Assembly: GCA_030039005.1 (NCBI GenBank)
Contig: JASHQT010000597.1
Coordinates: 1 to 6,593 of the forward strand
Direction of reading: 5' to 3'
Origin: Bryobacteraceae bacterium
GTDB taxonomy: Bacteria; Acidobacteriota; Terriglobia; Bryobacterales; Bryobacteraceae
Length of the DNA: 6,593 bases
Shown here: positions 1-6,543 of the stretch, piece after piece
How positions within the stretch are numbered: the first letter of the stretch is position 1
How the letters are laid out: every line of letters begins with the position of its first letter
Translations under genes and position numbers: made by a program
Notes under the pieces: generated by a model
Databases searched by the model: none
What the model was told of the DNA's origin: nothing
What the model saw: only the letters and a program-made list of their open reading frames with translations

Positions 1-319
1 TCGAAAAATCAAAGCCATCATCAGGGTAAGGTCAGACCTCCTCGAAGTCCAATGTTGTTTTGATAGTAGTCGATGCACCGGGCGGGATAGCGGCTCCATT
101 CGTAAGACGCTCGCCGCTTTGAATCATGACTCCGGAGCGTGTTCAGTTGAAGATTACGTCCGGTCCCCTGCTTAGGGCGCGTGAAGTTCGCTTCCAATCC
201 GTCCATTCCGTTTCACGTTTTTTCAGTCTTTCCAACAACCTGGGGAATCTGCTCTTCGCTCGTCGGACAACCCCAACGGCCGTTTCAGATAGGGTTTTGA
301 TACGGTTCTGATTCACCCA
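1..319. other. Left flank with no recognisable gene
   Basis: Only short open frames of about 60 codons occur here on both strands, and none resembles a family I know. The two minus-strand frames (21-206 and 143-343) overlap each other. The second opens only with TTG, and its start would lie inside the probable insertion-sequence end. The stretch may be chromosomal flank of the insertion sequence, or a remnant of an older gene. I see no convincing promoter, terminator or repeat in it. Confidence 0.4.
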
Positions 320-530
320 TGGCCGTGCTGCGCAGGGCCACAACGGGGCATGAAAACTCCGTCGAATAGCGGGAAGATAGCAACTGCCGCGGGCACCTGA
401 AGCCGGTCTTTATCTGGTGCTGCGAGCCCGTTTTTGAATCTGGCCGGACGCCGTTCTTGGCACAACGCAGTGTTGCCTCTATCGTGAGATGGAGAGCACG
501 CGAAGGAAACTCTAGTTTCTTTTTCTGCGT
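320..530 (+). ncRNA. Candidate IS110 bridge RNA region
   Basis: IS110-group elements encode, between the left end and the transposase gene, a structured bridge RNA whose loops pair with target and donor DNA. This leader fits by position and shows successive hairpins. TGGCC (320-324) pairs with GGCCA (336-340). CGGGC (390-394) pairs with GCCCG (426-430), with ACC/GGT nested inside, followed by five T. CAAC (463-466) pairs with GTTG (472-475). A 7-bp stem, 477-483 with 488-494 (one G-T pair), is closed by a GTGA tetraloop of the GNRA type. A long hairpin spans 498-530. The pairings are read directly from the sequence. The bridge-RNA role is inferred from family knowledge, and the exact 5' and 3' ends are unknown. 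Confidence 0.5.
498..530 (+). repeat. Long hairpin before the transposase gene
   Basis: ACGC (498-501) pairs with GCGT (527-530). Inside it GAAGGAAACT (502-511) pairs with AGTTTC plus a T-run (514-525), leaving a two-base CT loop. The core GAAACT/AGTTTC is perfect, and the outer arm contains G-T pairs and small bulges. It lies 24 bases upstream of the transposase start codon. It could end the bridge RNA or hold down transposase translation. Its A/T-rich stem is not a classic intrinsic terminator. Confidence 0.5.
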
Positions 531-543
531 CCCCGCCCGCGGC

Positions 544-550
544 AAAGGAG
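544..550 (+). promoter_or_regulatory. Ribosome binding site of the transposase
   Basis: AAAGGAG lies four bases before the ATG at 555. It is a strong Shine-Dalgarno match and fixes the start, which also places the MDVHK motif near the N-terminus as usual in IS110 transposases. Confidence 0.7.
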
Positions 551-554
551 CTTT

Positions 555-1882
555 ATGCAAATCCTCTATTCGCGGTGTTGCGGAATGGATGTTCACAAGG
601 ATTCGGTGACCGCATGTGTTCTTGTGTATTCGGATTCACCAGAGCCTCAAGTCCGCAAGAAGGCGTTTGCGACTCACAGCAAAGGCCTTGGCAGCCTCCG
701 GTTGTGGTTGTTCTCGCAAAAGGTGACGCACGTGGCCATGGAATCAACTGGTGTCTACTGGAAGCCGATCTGGCAGGCGCTGGAAGGGCATTTCCAGCTC
801 ATTCTGGCGAATCCGCAGCAAGTCAAGAATATCCCTGGACAAAAGACCGACGCCCGCGACAGCCAATGGTTGGCGGAGTTGCTAGCGCATGGTCTCATTC
901 GGCCAAGTTTTGTCCCACCTCGCCCGACGCGAGAGCTTCGTGACCTAACGCGGTACCGCGTCAAGCTGGCGGAGGAGCGCAACCGTGTCCACAACCGAAT
1001 CCACAAAGTACTGGAGGATGCATCCATCAAACTGGACACCGTAGTCAGCGACATCCTCGGCGCGACCGGCCGCGCCATCATTCGAGCCATTCTCGACGGT
1101 GTGGAAAGCCCCAACTTTTTGGCCGAGAGGGCCAAGGGACGCTTGGTCGGGAAAATCCCCGAACTACGGTTGGCCCTACGAGGCCGTGTCACGGATCATC
1201 ACCGGGTGATGCTGCGCGAGCTGATGGAGGATCTTGAGTTCGTGGAACGCAAGATCATGCGCTTGGAACAAACCATCGCCTCCCGCGTAGATATCGAAGC
1301 TGCAGCGCGCTTGTGCAGCGTTCCCGGTATCGATCTGATTACTGCCTGGACGATACTCGCCGAACTAGGTTCAGATATGCGAGTATTCGCGAGCCCGCAT
1401 CACGCCGCTAGCTGGGCAGGGCTATGTCCCGGCAATCACGAAAGCGGCGGCAAGCGACTCAGAATCGTACCCGCAAAGGAAATCGCTGGCTACGACGAGC
1501 TTTCTGTCAGGCCGCCTGGGGAGCAACGCGCCAGAAGAACTGCTACCTGGCTGCATTCTTCTATCGGAAGGCGGGCAAGCATGGAATGCGCAAGGCGATC
1601 GTGGCGACCGCACATCGTCTACTTCTCATCGCTTTCTGCATGCTCAGAGACGGAACCGAGTATCGTGAGATCGGCGGCGATTACTTTGACCAGTTGCACC
1701 CCGAGCGGACCCGAAACCGGCTCGTGAGGCGACTCCAGAGGCTCGGCCTCGATGTCGTCCTCCAGCCAAAGTCGGATGCTCAACCCCCAACCCAAGCCCC
1801 CGACCAACCACCGCCGCGACGCCGTAGAGGCCGGCCATGCTTGTGCGCACAGCGAAATATCCCCTGCATTCACAAACGCTGA
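555..1882 (+). pseudogene. IS110-family transposase, frameshifted
   Basis: This is a DEDD/RuvC-type transposase that would cut and rejoin DNA guided by a bridge RNA. The N-terminal RuvC-like domain is intact: D12 (GMDVHK), E63 (MESTGVYW), and D99 and D102 (KTDARD). A helical segment covers roughly residues 125-245. The C-terminal Transposase_20 part starts around residue 250 (CSVPGID, ASWAGLCPGNHESGGKR). After KRL the 555 frame leaves the family pattern, while the -1 frame from 1463 continues it with NRTRKGNRWLRRAF, CQAAWGA and YFDQLHPERTRNRLVRRLQ, ending at 1882. Restoring one base near 1461-1463 gives LSNRTRKG and a protein of about 442 residues, a normal size for this branch. The tail has a C-x-C-x6-C-x-H cluster. 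No A-rich slippery heptamer lies at the junction, so I read this as a mutation and not programmed frameshifting. Without correction, translation ends at 1727 with an unrelated tail. Confidence 0.88.
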
Positions 1883-2097
1883 CGAATTAAGTTTTCGAAG
1901 GATACAGCTCGAAAGCAGGTGGTCTCCAGTAGCCGAACGACCGCGAGCAGGCTGACACCTTCACTGCGCGAGAATTCGAGTGGAACTGAAGTCAGGTGCA
2001 TCCGGCGTTCCACTATATGCAATACGCGCTAGCCGCCTTCGCACAAGGTTCCCGAAGAATTCCGAATCGTGGCAGCGAAACGGCACCGGCTGACCTA
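1883..2097. other. Right non-coding end of the insertion sequence and short flank
   Basis: No gene is supported here. The stretch should contain the right end of the IS110 element. Its clearest structure is the inverted repeat at 1979-2014. The last 50-80 bases may already be flank of the broken minus-strand gene that ends at 2098. Confidence 0.4.
1979..2014. repeat. 8-bp perfect inverted repeat near the IS right end
   Basis: AGTGGAAC (1979-1986) is the exact reverse complement of GTTCCACT (2007-2014), separated by 20 bases. It lies about 100 bases after the transposase stop. It may be a structural mark of the right end, or a stem in the transcript that runs off the transposase gene. A matching copy was not found near the left end. 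Confidence 0.5.
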
Positions 2098-2574
2098 TCA
2101 GGTCATTCTCCAGGTGGCGAGTGTTGCCAATGCTTCATTGTGGGTGAGTCCGGTTTTATTTCGAGCTCCAAGGCCGATGCACCCTCCAGATTGACCTCAT
2201 AGTCTTCGAGTTCGCTGGTTGATCCGGCAGGACTGAAATTCCACTGCTGCCGCACGATTTCTCTCGGGTTGCCTCCATCCGAGGTTAACCAGTGAAGCGT
2301 GAATTGCTGCAGGCGGACACACTTCGGCTCTAAAAAATGAAGCTGTATCCGACGCAGGGCCAAAGGCTGATCGAAGATGAGGCGAATTTTGCTGCGCGCC
2401 CTTTTGCGCTGCCCGCCAACCCGGACTGCCATCGGCCGTGAAGACGGATTCGATGGGAAATTCTGGATCTTCCGACGTGACTTCAACCGTCGCGAGCTGC
2501 CCCAGATCCATCCACCGCTCGCCGGACGCCGACTTGGCGGGTGTAATCGCCGAATTGACAACTCTCTTTCGCAC
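2098..2574 (-). pseudogene. Broken discoidin (F5/8 type C)-like protein gene
   Basis: Three segments in two frames rebuild one protein of about 158 residues. Segment one runs from a GTG at 2574 to about 2392 (NSAITPA, WMDLGQLATVEVTSEDPEFPIESVF, ending GWRAAQKGAQ). Segment two runs from 2390 to 2148 in another frame (KIRLIFDQPLALRRIQLHF, EIVRQQWNFSP, LEDYEVNLEGASALELEIKPD). Segment three returns to the first frame (THNEALATLATWRMT) and stops at 2098. One extra C at 2391 and one missing C near 2148 account for both shifts. The pattern of short beta strands, a W-rich core and REIVRQQWNFSP resembles short bacterial F5/8 type C proteins, which are usually unnamed. The role is unknown; carbohydrate or surface binding is only suggested by the fold. 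The start is uncertain: GTG 2574 has AAGGA too close for ideal spacing. As it stands no full product can be made. Confidence 0.6.
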
Positions 2575-2898
2575 ATCCTTATTCTCGCTGAAGCGGGCAC
2601 CAAGCGCCGTGATGGATCACCGAATTCCCAAGGGGGATCTGCAAGAAACGCGGCGCGAAGCAGTAAGGTCGGTTGCGAATCCAAACGGTTCAGGCGACCT
2701 TGGAGATTCCTGCGCACTGATTCGCTCGGATCAGCGTTCTCCGGCACGCTGAACCCTGTTTTGCTTGCACTTACAGTCCGGTGAGTGAGGAAAAGTGTGC
2801 GTGAGGTGTGCGACGCTGAGGAGTCGTGTTGCCACCGGGCGCCGTCATCGCCCACCGATCACATGAAGCAAAGCTTTTGACGTCCAGCTTGGGACCGA

Positions 2899-2950
2899 TT
2901 GACCCCGCCGGTTGTTGCCGCCGGAACGTCTCGGTCACCTTAGGGGTCAA
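2899..2950. repeat. 8-bp inverted repeat upstream of the DUF5677-like gene
   Basis: TTGACCCC (2899-2906) is the exact reverse complement of GGGGTCAA (2943-2950). The 36 bases between them hold CCGCCGG twice (2905-2911 and 2918-2924), and GACCG (2893-2897) can pair with CGGTC (2932-2936). It may be an operator or a structured leader. It ends 46 bases before the start codon. Confidence 0.45.
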
Positions 2951-2952
2951 AG

Positions 2953-2990
2953 ATAGTAGGTGGTGGTATAGTAGGTGGTGGAGGTGGTAG
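2953..2990 (+). repeat. 14-bp tandem direct repeat overlapping a ribosome binding site
   Basis: ATAGTAGGTGGTGG occurs at 2953-2966 and again at 2968-2981, with a 15-base period, followed by a partial third unit AGGTGGTAG (2982-2990). The second unit runs into GGAGG (2980-2984), the only good Shine-Dalgarno sequence for the ATG at 2997, with a rather long 12-base spacing. Bases 2974-2987 form five GG pairs separated by single bases, a candidate two-layer G-quadruplex in the mRNA. Any protein or fold that holds this repeat would mask the ribosome binding site. Confidence 0.6.
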
Positions 2991-2996
2991 TACCCT

Positions 2997-4028
2997 ATGG
3001 AGAAATTCCGGATTGGCGGGGTCGAGTTTCTGTTGAGCAAGGAGGAGGTCGAGCGAAAGCTGAATGGTGTAGAGCCTGAGAACGTGCGAGAGGTTTATGT
3101 CGAGGTGAAGGGTACGCGGTATCCGATCAAGCAGGTGCTGGCGCTATCGACGGGCTTGCTGCGAGGCGGGTTCACGACGCATGACGCAATGCGCGTATTC
3201 CGCAAGCTCGGGCTGCCGGTCGGGACGGAGGGCATCGATCCGAACACCATGCCAGAACGCTGTTACACCATGCTGAAGAGCCTCGGCGAGTTCGACAAGC
3301 TGGAAATTGCCGGCGTCGTCCGGGGCGTGCTGGCGAAAACGGATCGGGACAACTGTTTCATCGGAAACTACTACCGTGCGAAGGCTCATATCGACACGCT
3401 CCTGTCGCTGAAGAGCGCGAAGGATCTGCAGGCGATCGCAATGGTCGCGCGGGGCCTCTTTGAACTGGCGGTGGACACGAAATTGATCGATGTGGTCCCG
3501 AACGCGGTGAAGAAGATTCTGGTGTTCTCGGATGTGGAGAAGCTCCGGGCGGCACGAAAGATCGTAAAGTACAAGGCGGCGAATCCGGCCGCTGCCGTGG
3601 ACGCGAGCATTCATATCGCGTTTATAGCGGCCGAAGCGCAGAGGATCGAAGCGGAGCGGGCCGCTGTCTGGCCGGGCGTCAAGAAGCTGACCCACTGGTC
3701 GGGGCTGGACCTTGCACAGCGTGTGGCCCTCCTGAAGGCACCGTTCGACGAAATGTACGAGGTCGAATATCCGGAGCTGAGCTGGTACGTGCATTCGGGA
3801 TTGACCGGCTTCGTGAACCTGAAGGCGGAATCCTTCAACATGCTTGCGGGCAAGCAAAACAAGCTGGCGGGAGAATGCTTCATCGTCGTGCTCACCGCCA
3901 TCATCGATGAATTCGGAATTGCCAAGGCGGACGACAAGAAGAAGAACAAGCTGAAGCTGGCGAAATTGTACCCGTTCATGGACAACCCGGAGGAGAGGGC
4001 CATGGTCGAGAAGGAACTGTTAAGTTAA
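2997..4028 (+). CDS. DUF5677-like protein with a small N-terminal domain
   Basis: The protein has 343 residues and no signal peptide or membrane helix, so it is probably cytoplasmic. Residues about 1-75 form a small domain (RIGGVEFLL, VYVEVKGTRYPIKQVLAL, FTTHDAMRVFRKLGL). This recalls the N-terminal modules of McrA-like restriction proteins, which carry a similar 'RYPxKQ-LAL' pattern, but the match is loose. Residues about 145-310 resemble DUF5677: ARGLFELAVD, THWSGLDLAQRV, and ELSWYVHSGL with H266. DUF5677 has no settled function, although it turns up in mobile and defence-rich regions. A lysine-rich patch, KADDKKKNKLKLAK, lies near 310-323. The ATG is the first in frame and is preceded by the G-rich repeat. 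The gene converges on the HEPN gene with 25 bases between stops. Expression in its own right is likely, since no upstream plus-strand gene could drive it. Confidence 0.7.
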   Translation: MEKFRIGGVEFLLSKEEVERKLNGVEPENVREVYVEVKGTRYPIKQVLALSTGLLRGGFTTHDAMRVFRKLGLPVGTEGIDPNTMPERCYTMLKSLGEFDKLEIAGVVRGVLAKTDRDNCFIGNYYRAKAHIDTLLSLKSAKDLQAIAMVARGLFELAVDTKLIDVVPNAVKKILVFSDVEKLRAARKIVKYKAANPAAAVDASIHIAFIAAEAQRIEAERAAVWPGVKKLTHWSGLDLAQRVALLKAPFDEMYEVEYPELSWYVHSGLTGFVNLKAESFNMLAGKQNKLAGECFIVVLTAIIDEFGIAKADDKKKNKLKLAKLYPFMDNPEERAMVEKELLS

Positions 4029-4053
4029 CGGTCCTGGGTTTTCGTGCCGGCTG

Positions 4054-4971
4054 TTAGAGGCGGAGAATTGCGATATCGCTCAACTTGTCGAGCATGGCAA
4101 CGATTGCGTCCAGGTATTCGGAAAAAGCGTCGCGCAGATCGACGAAGAAGTATTGAACGGGTTCCCGCGCTCGAATGACATGGCGTCTGCCGATGACGTT
4201 GCCGAGCGCATCCCTGACCTCTTCGCCCAAGCGGGATTGAACCGCCGAATAGAACATCGCGTAATCGACCGATGGCCGGACGCGATGCATCAGACGGTTT
4301 CGGTATCCGACAGCCGTGTCGCGGCGGGGCGCGGTATCAGGAATTGCGAGAGCTTCGGCAATGGCGTCAAAATCCGCCTGCGACAATGCCCCGGAGGAGC
4401 GCTTGGCTTCCAGCCCATCCCTGACATTTTTTCGCGTCAGCTGGGTACGTTCCCATTCCGGCTTGGTCGTATCGACGAGATTGCCGCCGAGACTCTCGTG
4501 CAGCAGCCGGTTGACCAGGTCCTGGACTTTGACTAGGGCGTGGACAGTCTGGTTTAGCAGGGTGATCTTGCGGTCATGTAGGTAGTAGAGGTCATTGATG
4601 GCAAGGTCGTCGCCGAATGGAGGCTCCTGCGATGGTTCCAGTGACTTGAAGGCTTGCGCGAGGATGAGATCACCCTCGGCCCCCATCACGAGGTTGGCCA
4701 ATTCGAGCCACATGGCCTGTGAATTCTGTATGTCGAAATATTGTTCTATGGCGGACGGCTGGTTTGGAAAATTCAGCCATCCCCGAGCCGTGGCGTTGTG
4801 CCGCGGCGGGCCTTGCTCGCCAACCATCACCTTCAGTTCGGCGAAGAGGATGTGGGCGAGACGATGCTCGCCCGCGAGATCCGGTGTATAGCCGGTCTCC
4901 AGAGTTTGGCGCTCCTGCCGGGATGCACCATCATCGTCTTTAAACGCTATCGATAAATCGATCCGTCTCAT
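4054..4971 (-). CDS. HEPN-domain protein, Cthe_2314-like
   Basis: The chosen ATG at 4971 gives 305 residues; a TTG at 4986 would add five. I prefer the ATG because it is a standard codon, although its ribosome binding site (AGG near 4980) is weak. Numbering from the ATG, an N-terminal half of unclear fold is followed by a helical region with DLYYLHDRKITLLNQTVHALVKVQDLVNRLL (about 127-156) and then YRNRLMHR (223-230). There R224-N225-x3-H229 is the HEPN signature R-polar-x3-H. HEPN proteins of this kind are often metal-independent RNases in toxin-antitoxin, abortive-infection or CRISPR-linked settings, while others only bind nucleic acids or partners. No nucleotidyltransferase antitoxin (MNT) lies next to it. 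It is last in the minus-strand set, 82 bases after its neighbour, so it may be co-transcribed or have its own promoter. The RNase role is inferred from the motif. Confidence 0.68.
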   Translation of the reverse strand: MRRIDLSIAFKDDDGASRQERQTLETGYTPDLAGEHRLAHILFAELKVMVGEQGPPRHNATARGWLNFPNQPSAIEQYFDIQNSQAMWLELANLVMGAEGDLILAQAFKSLEPSQEPPFGDDLAINDLYYLHDRKITLLNQTVHALVKVQDLVNRLLHESLGGNLVDTTKPEWERTQLTRKNVRDGLEAKRSSGALSQADFDAIAEALAIPDTAPRRDTAVGYRNRLMHRVRPSVDYAMFYSAVQSRLGEEVRDALGNVIGRRHVIRAREPVQYFFVDLRDAFSEYLDAIVAMLDKLSDIAILRL

Positions 4972-5053
4972 GGATTGCCTGGTCAAATCCGAGCGAGATT
5001 TGCAACAAGAGTTCCCGTCTGGGGCTTGAGATCTGTTCTCCGGAGACTGGCGT
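4972..5053 (-). promoter_or_regulatory. Intergenic spacer with a small hairpin and a palindrome
   Basis: This 82-bp gap precedes the HEPN gene and is far longer than the 10-16-base gaps further upstream. CAAATC (4984-4989) pairs with GATTTG (4997-5002) around a 7-base loop, close to the start codon. TCTCCGGAGA (5037-5046) is a perfect 10-bp palindrome just after the stop of the upstream gene. I found no clear -35/-10 pair. The hairpin could regulate translation, or the palindrome could be an operator. Confidence 0.3.
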
Positions 5054-5596
5054 TCATTTCTTGCGCTTGGCGGCCTTGCGCGCCGCTTGTGGTTTGCCCT
5101 GCTCGGCTTTCGGTTCCGTCAGAAGTCTCTTGAGAGCCTCGGCCACCTGTCTCTCGATGAGGCCGGGATCGGCCGGGTCGTTGTGCCCGATCCGTAAGGC
5201 GGTTTCCTCACGGAACCCGCTGTCGTCAACGCGACGAACGATCAGTTCGAGCGGGTCATTGGGACGGTCACCTTTCTTGACGCCTTCGGATCTGGCTTTG
5301 ATGATCGACGTGATGAGATCGATGACGCTCTTGGCCAGGGTCAGACCGGCGGAAGCGACGGCCAGATAAACCAGCAACTCTGGCCCGCTTTCGTGCTCCT
5401 CGAATTCAAACTCTGCGGTGGACCGAGCAAGCTGTGAATCGATCACTTCGTAGGCACAGGGCGAATGCTCGCGATGGAAGCAACCGGACGTAACCCGTAT
5501 CTTCACAGATAACGCGATGTCGCCCGGCGATGGTGGCCGTCGCCGGCGAAAGCCCTGCATGCGATCTCGAAACGTTCGTTGCCAGTGGGGGTCCAT
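5054..5596 (-). CDS. Small protein with one likely membrane helix, function unknown
   Basis: The protein has 180 residues from the ATG at 5596, which has AAGGAAG (5605-5599) four bases or so upstream. A longer frame to 5704 would run into the upstream gene and is not needed. Order of parts: a basic N-terminus (RRRR at 17-20), a beta-rich stretch (VKIRVTSGCFHREHSPCAYEV, about 31-51), an acidic EFEFEEHESGP motif (about 62-72), a hydrophobic segment LLVYLAVASAGLTLAKSVIDLI (about 74-95), a basic link (KARSEGVKKGDR), a short LELIVRRVDD strand, and an Ala/Lys tail. The layout recalls small helper proteins with one helix and a short C-terminal domain, but I do not recognise a named family. A GTG at codon 31 could be an alternative start. 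It lies 16 bases after the preceding gene, so the two are probably co-expressed and may work together at the membrane. Confidence 0.6.
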   Translation of the reverse strand: MDPHWQRTFRDRMQGFRRRRPPSPGDIALSVKIRVTSGCFHREHSPCAYEVIDSQLARSTAEFEFEEHESGPELLVYLAVASAGLTLAKSVIDLITSIIKARSEGVKKGDRPNDPLELIVRRVDDSGFREETALRIGHNDPADPGLIERQVAEALKRLLTEPKAEQGKPQAARKAAKRKK

Positions 5597-5612
5597 GTCT
5601 TCCTTTCCTGGT

Positions 5613-6200
5613 TCAAGCCGGCGGCGGGATTTCGATGCTGCCGTCATAGCTTCTGGTTCTGGCATTCCAGTAAAGAAACAGCGCTCGCGTCGGAATCTGA
5701 ACAAGCTCGGCGGCTTGCTGGTTTGGAACCGTGAAGGTCAATTCCGTCAGCTTCTCCGGCTTCGCTCGACCGACGATGGTGGCAAATACTTCGATCAGAT
5801 AGTCCCCGCCGCCATAGACGAAATTCTCCAGACCTTCGCGGGGATTGAAGTGGTGATCGGAGGCTATGCCGGTCGAGCCGACGAACAGACCGCTGCCGAG
5901 GGTAAGCTTGCCGCTTTCCGTATGTCCCCAGAAGTCGAACGTATGGGTGCCGTAGTCCTGGCGCACGTTCAAGTACATGTTTTCGATGACGCGTCCCTTC
6001 GGGCCGGTCGTATAGAGTAAGGTGCGGAGAAAAATCTTCGGCCGCATGCTCGGACCTTCACGCTTGAGACAGACAAGCGTCGGCTGCGTCATTTTCAAAC
6101 GGCCGTGTCTGAACTGCACAATCCAGAGCGCGTACGCGGACAACGACAGCGAAGCGATGGAGAGCGAAGTCGTAATGATGTCCTTTATCGCGACACCCAT
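5613..6200 (-). CDS. Membrane-anchored protein, function unknown
   Basis: The protein has 195 residues. An uncleaved N-terminal helix (about 7-29, IIATT-like, Ser/Leu-rich, ending ALWIVQF) is followed by RHGRLK. By the positive-inside rule this suggests that the rest faces the cytoplasm. The soluble part is rich in predicted beta strands, with FLRTLLYTTGPKGRVIENM, THTFDFWGHTESGKLTLGSGLF and ALFLYWNARTRSYDGSIE as its most distinctive stretches. I recognise it only as a conserved type of unnamed protein, with no known reaction. GAGAG lies six bases before the ATG at 6200. The start is 12 bases after the antitoxin stop, so it is very likely in the same transcript. No catalytic motif stands out. 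A partner or sensor role for the two small membrane proteins is possible but unsupported by any motif. Confidence 0.65.
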   Translation of the reverse strand: MGVAIKDIITTSLSIASLSLSAYALWIVQFRHGRLKMTQPTLVCLKREGPSMRPKIFLRTLLYTTGPKGRVIENMYLNVRQDYGTHTFDFWGHTESGKLTLGSGLFVGSTGIASDHHFNPREGLENFVYGGGDYLIEVFATIVGRAKPEKLTELTFTVPNQQAAELVQIPTRALFLYWNARTRSYDGSIEIPPPA

Positions 6201-6212
6201 CGGTGACTCTCA

Positions 6213-6533
6213 TTAAACGGGTGCGGCCCGGACGTGAAAGCGCACACCTTCGCGCTGCTGCAGAAAGCTGACGACTTCGAACAGGTTGTCGGCGCGCGGG
6301 TTGCCGGCAGGTCCGAGCATCCGCATCAGGCTTTTGGACGGAATATGGGTCGCTTCCGCAAGTTCGGTGAATCCCACGGTCGCGTTGATGTAATCGCGGA
6401 GGATGGTCTTGGCGGTAGCTATGTCTCCGCTGAGCATGCATTCGATGCCCTCGCGCAGAAGCTCCTTTCGGTACTTCGGGTCGCGCTCGACGCGTGCCCG
6501 GATGGTTTCCTTAAAGTCGCGGGTGAGAGCCAT
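6213..6533 (-). CDS. HI1420-like antitoxin / DNA-binding protein of a HigBA-type module
   Basis: The protein has 106 residues. It matches the HI1420-type antitoxin pattern: N-terminal MALTRDFKETIRARVERDP and YRKELLREGIECMLSGD, then AKTILRDYINATVGFTELAEAT (about 41-62), then a helix-turn-helix ending IPSKSLMRMLGPAGNP with NLFEVVSFLQ. Such proteins bind and neutralise a RelE/HigB-type (Gp49, HI1419-like) mRNA-cutting toxin and usually repress their own operon through the helix-turn-helix. The toxin gene normally comes first, which fits the open frame ending ten bases upstream. AGGAGG (6545-6540) gives a strong ribosome binding site six bases from the ATG. Downstream it is followed closely by two membrane-protein genes, which is unusual for a simple toxin-antitoxin pair. 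Confidence 0.82.
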   Translation of the reverse strand: MALTRDFKETIRARVERDPKYRKELLREGIECMLSGDIATAKTILRDYINATVGFTELAEATHIPSKSLMRMLGPAGNPRADNLFEVVSFLQQREGVRFHVRAAPV

Positions 6534-6543
6534 GATTGTCCTC

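Larger units (their letters stand above)
320..2020 (+). mobile_element. IS110-family insertion sequence, ends approximate
   Basis: The element is defined by its transposase gene and by non-coding DNA on both sides that is rich in inverted repeats. IS110 elements normally lack terminal inverted repeats and do not make the usual target duplications, so the ends cannot be read from one copy and the limits given are estimates. The left limit is placed at the first hairpin of the leader (320-340). The right limit is placed just after an 8-bp inverted repeat at 1979-2014. The tail of an unrelated minus-strand gene begins at 2098, so the right end must lie between 1882 and about 2097. The transposase is frameshifted, so the copy is probably immobile unless a related transposase acts on it. 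Confidence 0.7.
2577..2996. other. Gene-poor stretch and leader of the next gene
   Basis: A minus-strand open frame extends up to 2855, but its upstream half matches no family I know and appears to be a chance extension of the broken discoidin-like gene. From about 2870 the stretch is best read as the control region of the gene at 2997. It contains the inverted repeat at 2899-2950, a TATAGT box at 2967-2972 that could serve as a -10 element but has no good -35 partner, and the G-rich direct repeat at 2953-2990. Confidence 0.4.

Noticed and set aside
1434..1446. Programmed -1 frameshift site in the transposase
   Set aside because: The bases around the frame change have no A-rich or X-XXY-YYZ slippery heptamer, and the point where family similarity switches lies further on, at about 1461.
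2575..2855. Long minus-strand open frame extending upstream of the discoidin-like gene
   Set aside because: It shares its frame only with the middle segment of the broken gene. The upstream part is Arg/Ser/Pro-rich and matches nothing known, and the conserved N-terminus lies in another frame.
3144..3857. 237-codon minus-strand open frame opposite the DUF5677-like gene
   Set aside because: It is rich in His, Arg and Gln as expected for an antisense shadow of a GC-rich gene, and the plus-strand frame has clear family-like motifs.
4026..4056. Possible bidirectional terminator between the convergent genes
   Set aside because: TAAC and GTTA can pair at the ends, but the inner stem needs a large bulge and there is no clear T-run on either strand.
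5517..6020. 167-codon plus-strand open frame opposite the membrane-protein genes
   Set aside because: It is antisense to two better-supported genes, has an arginine-rich composition typical of shadow frames, and lacks a good ribosome binding site.
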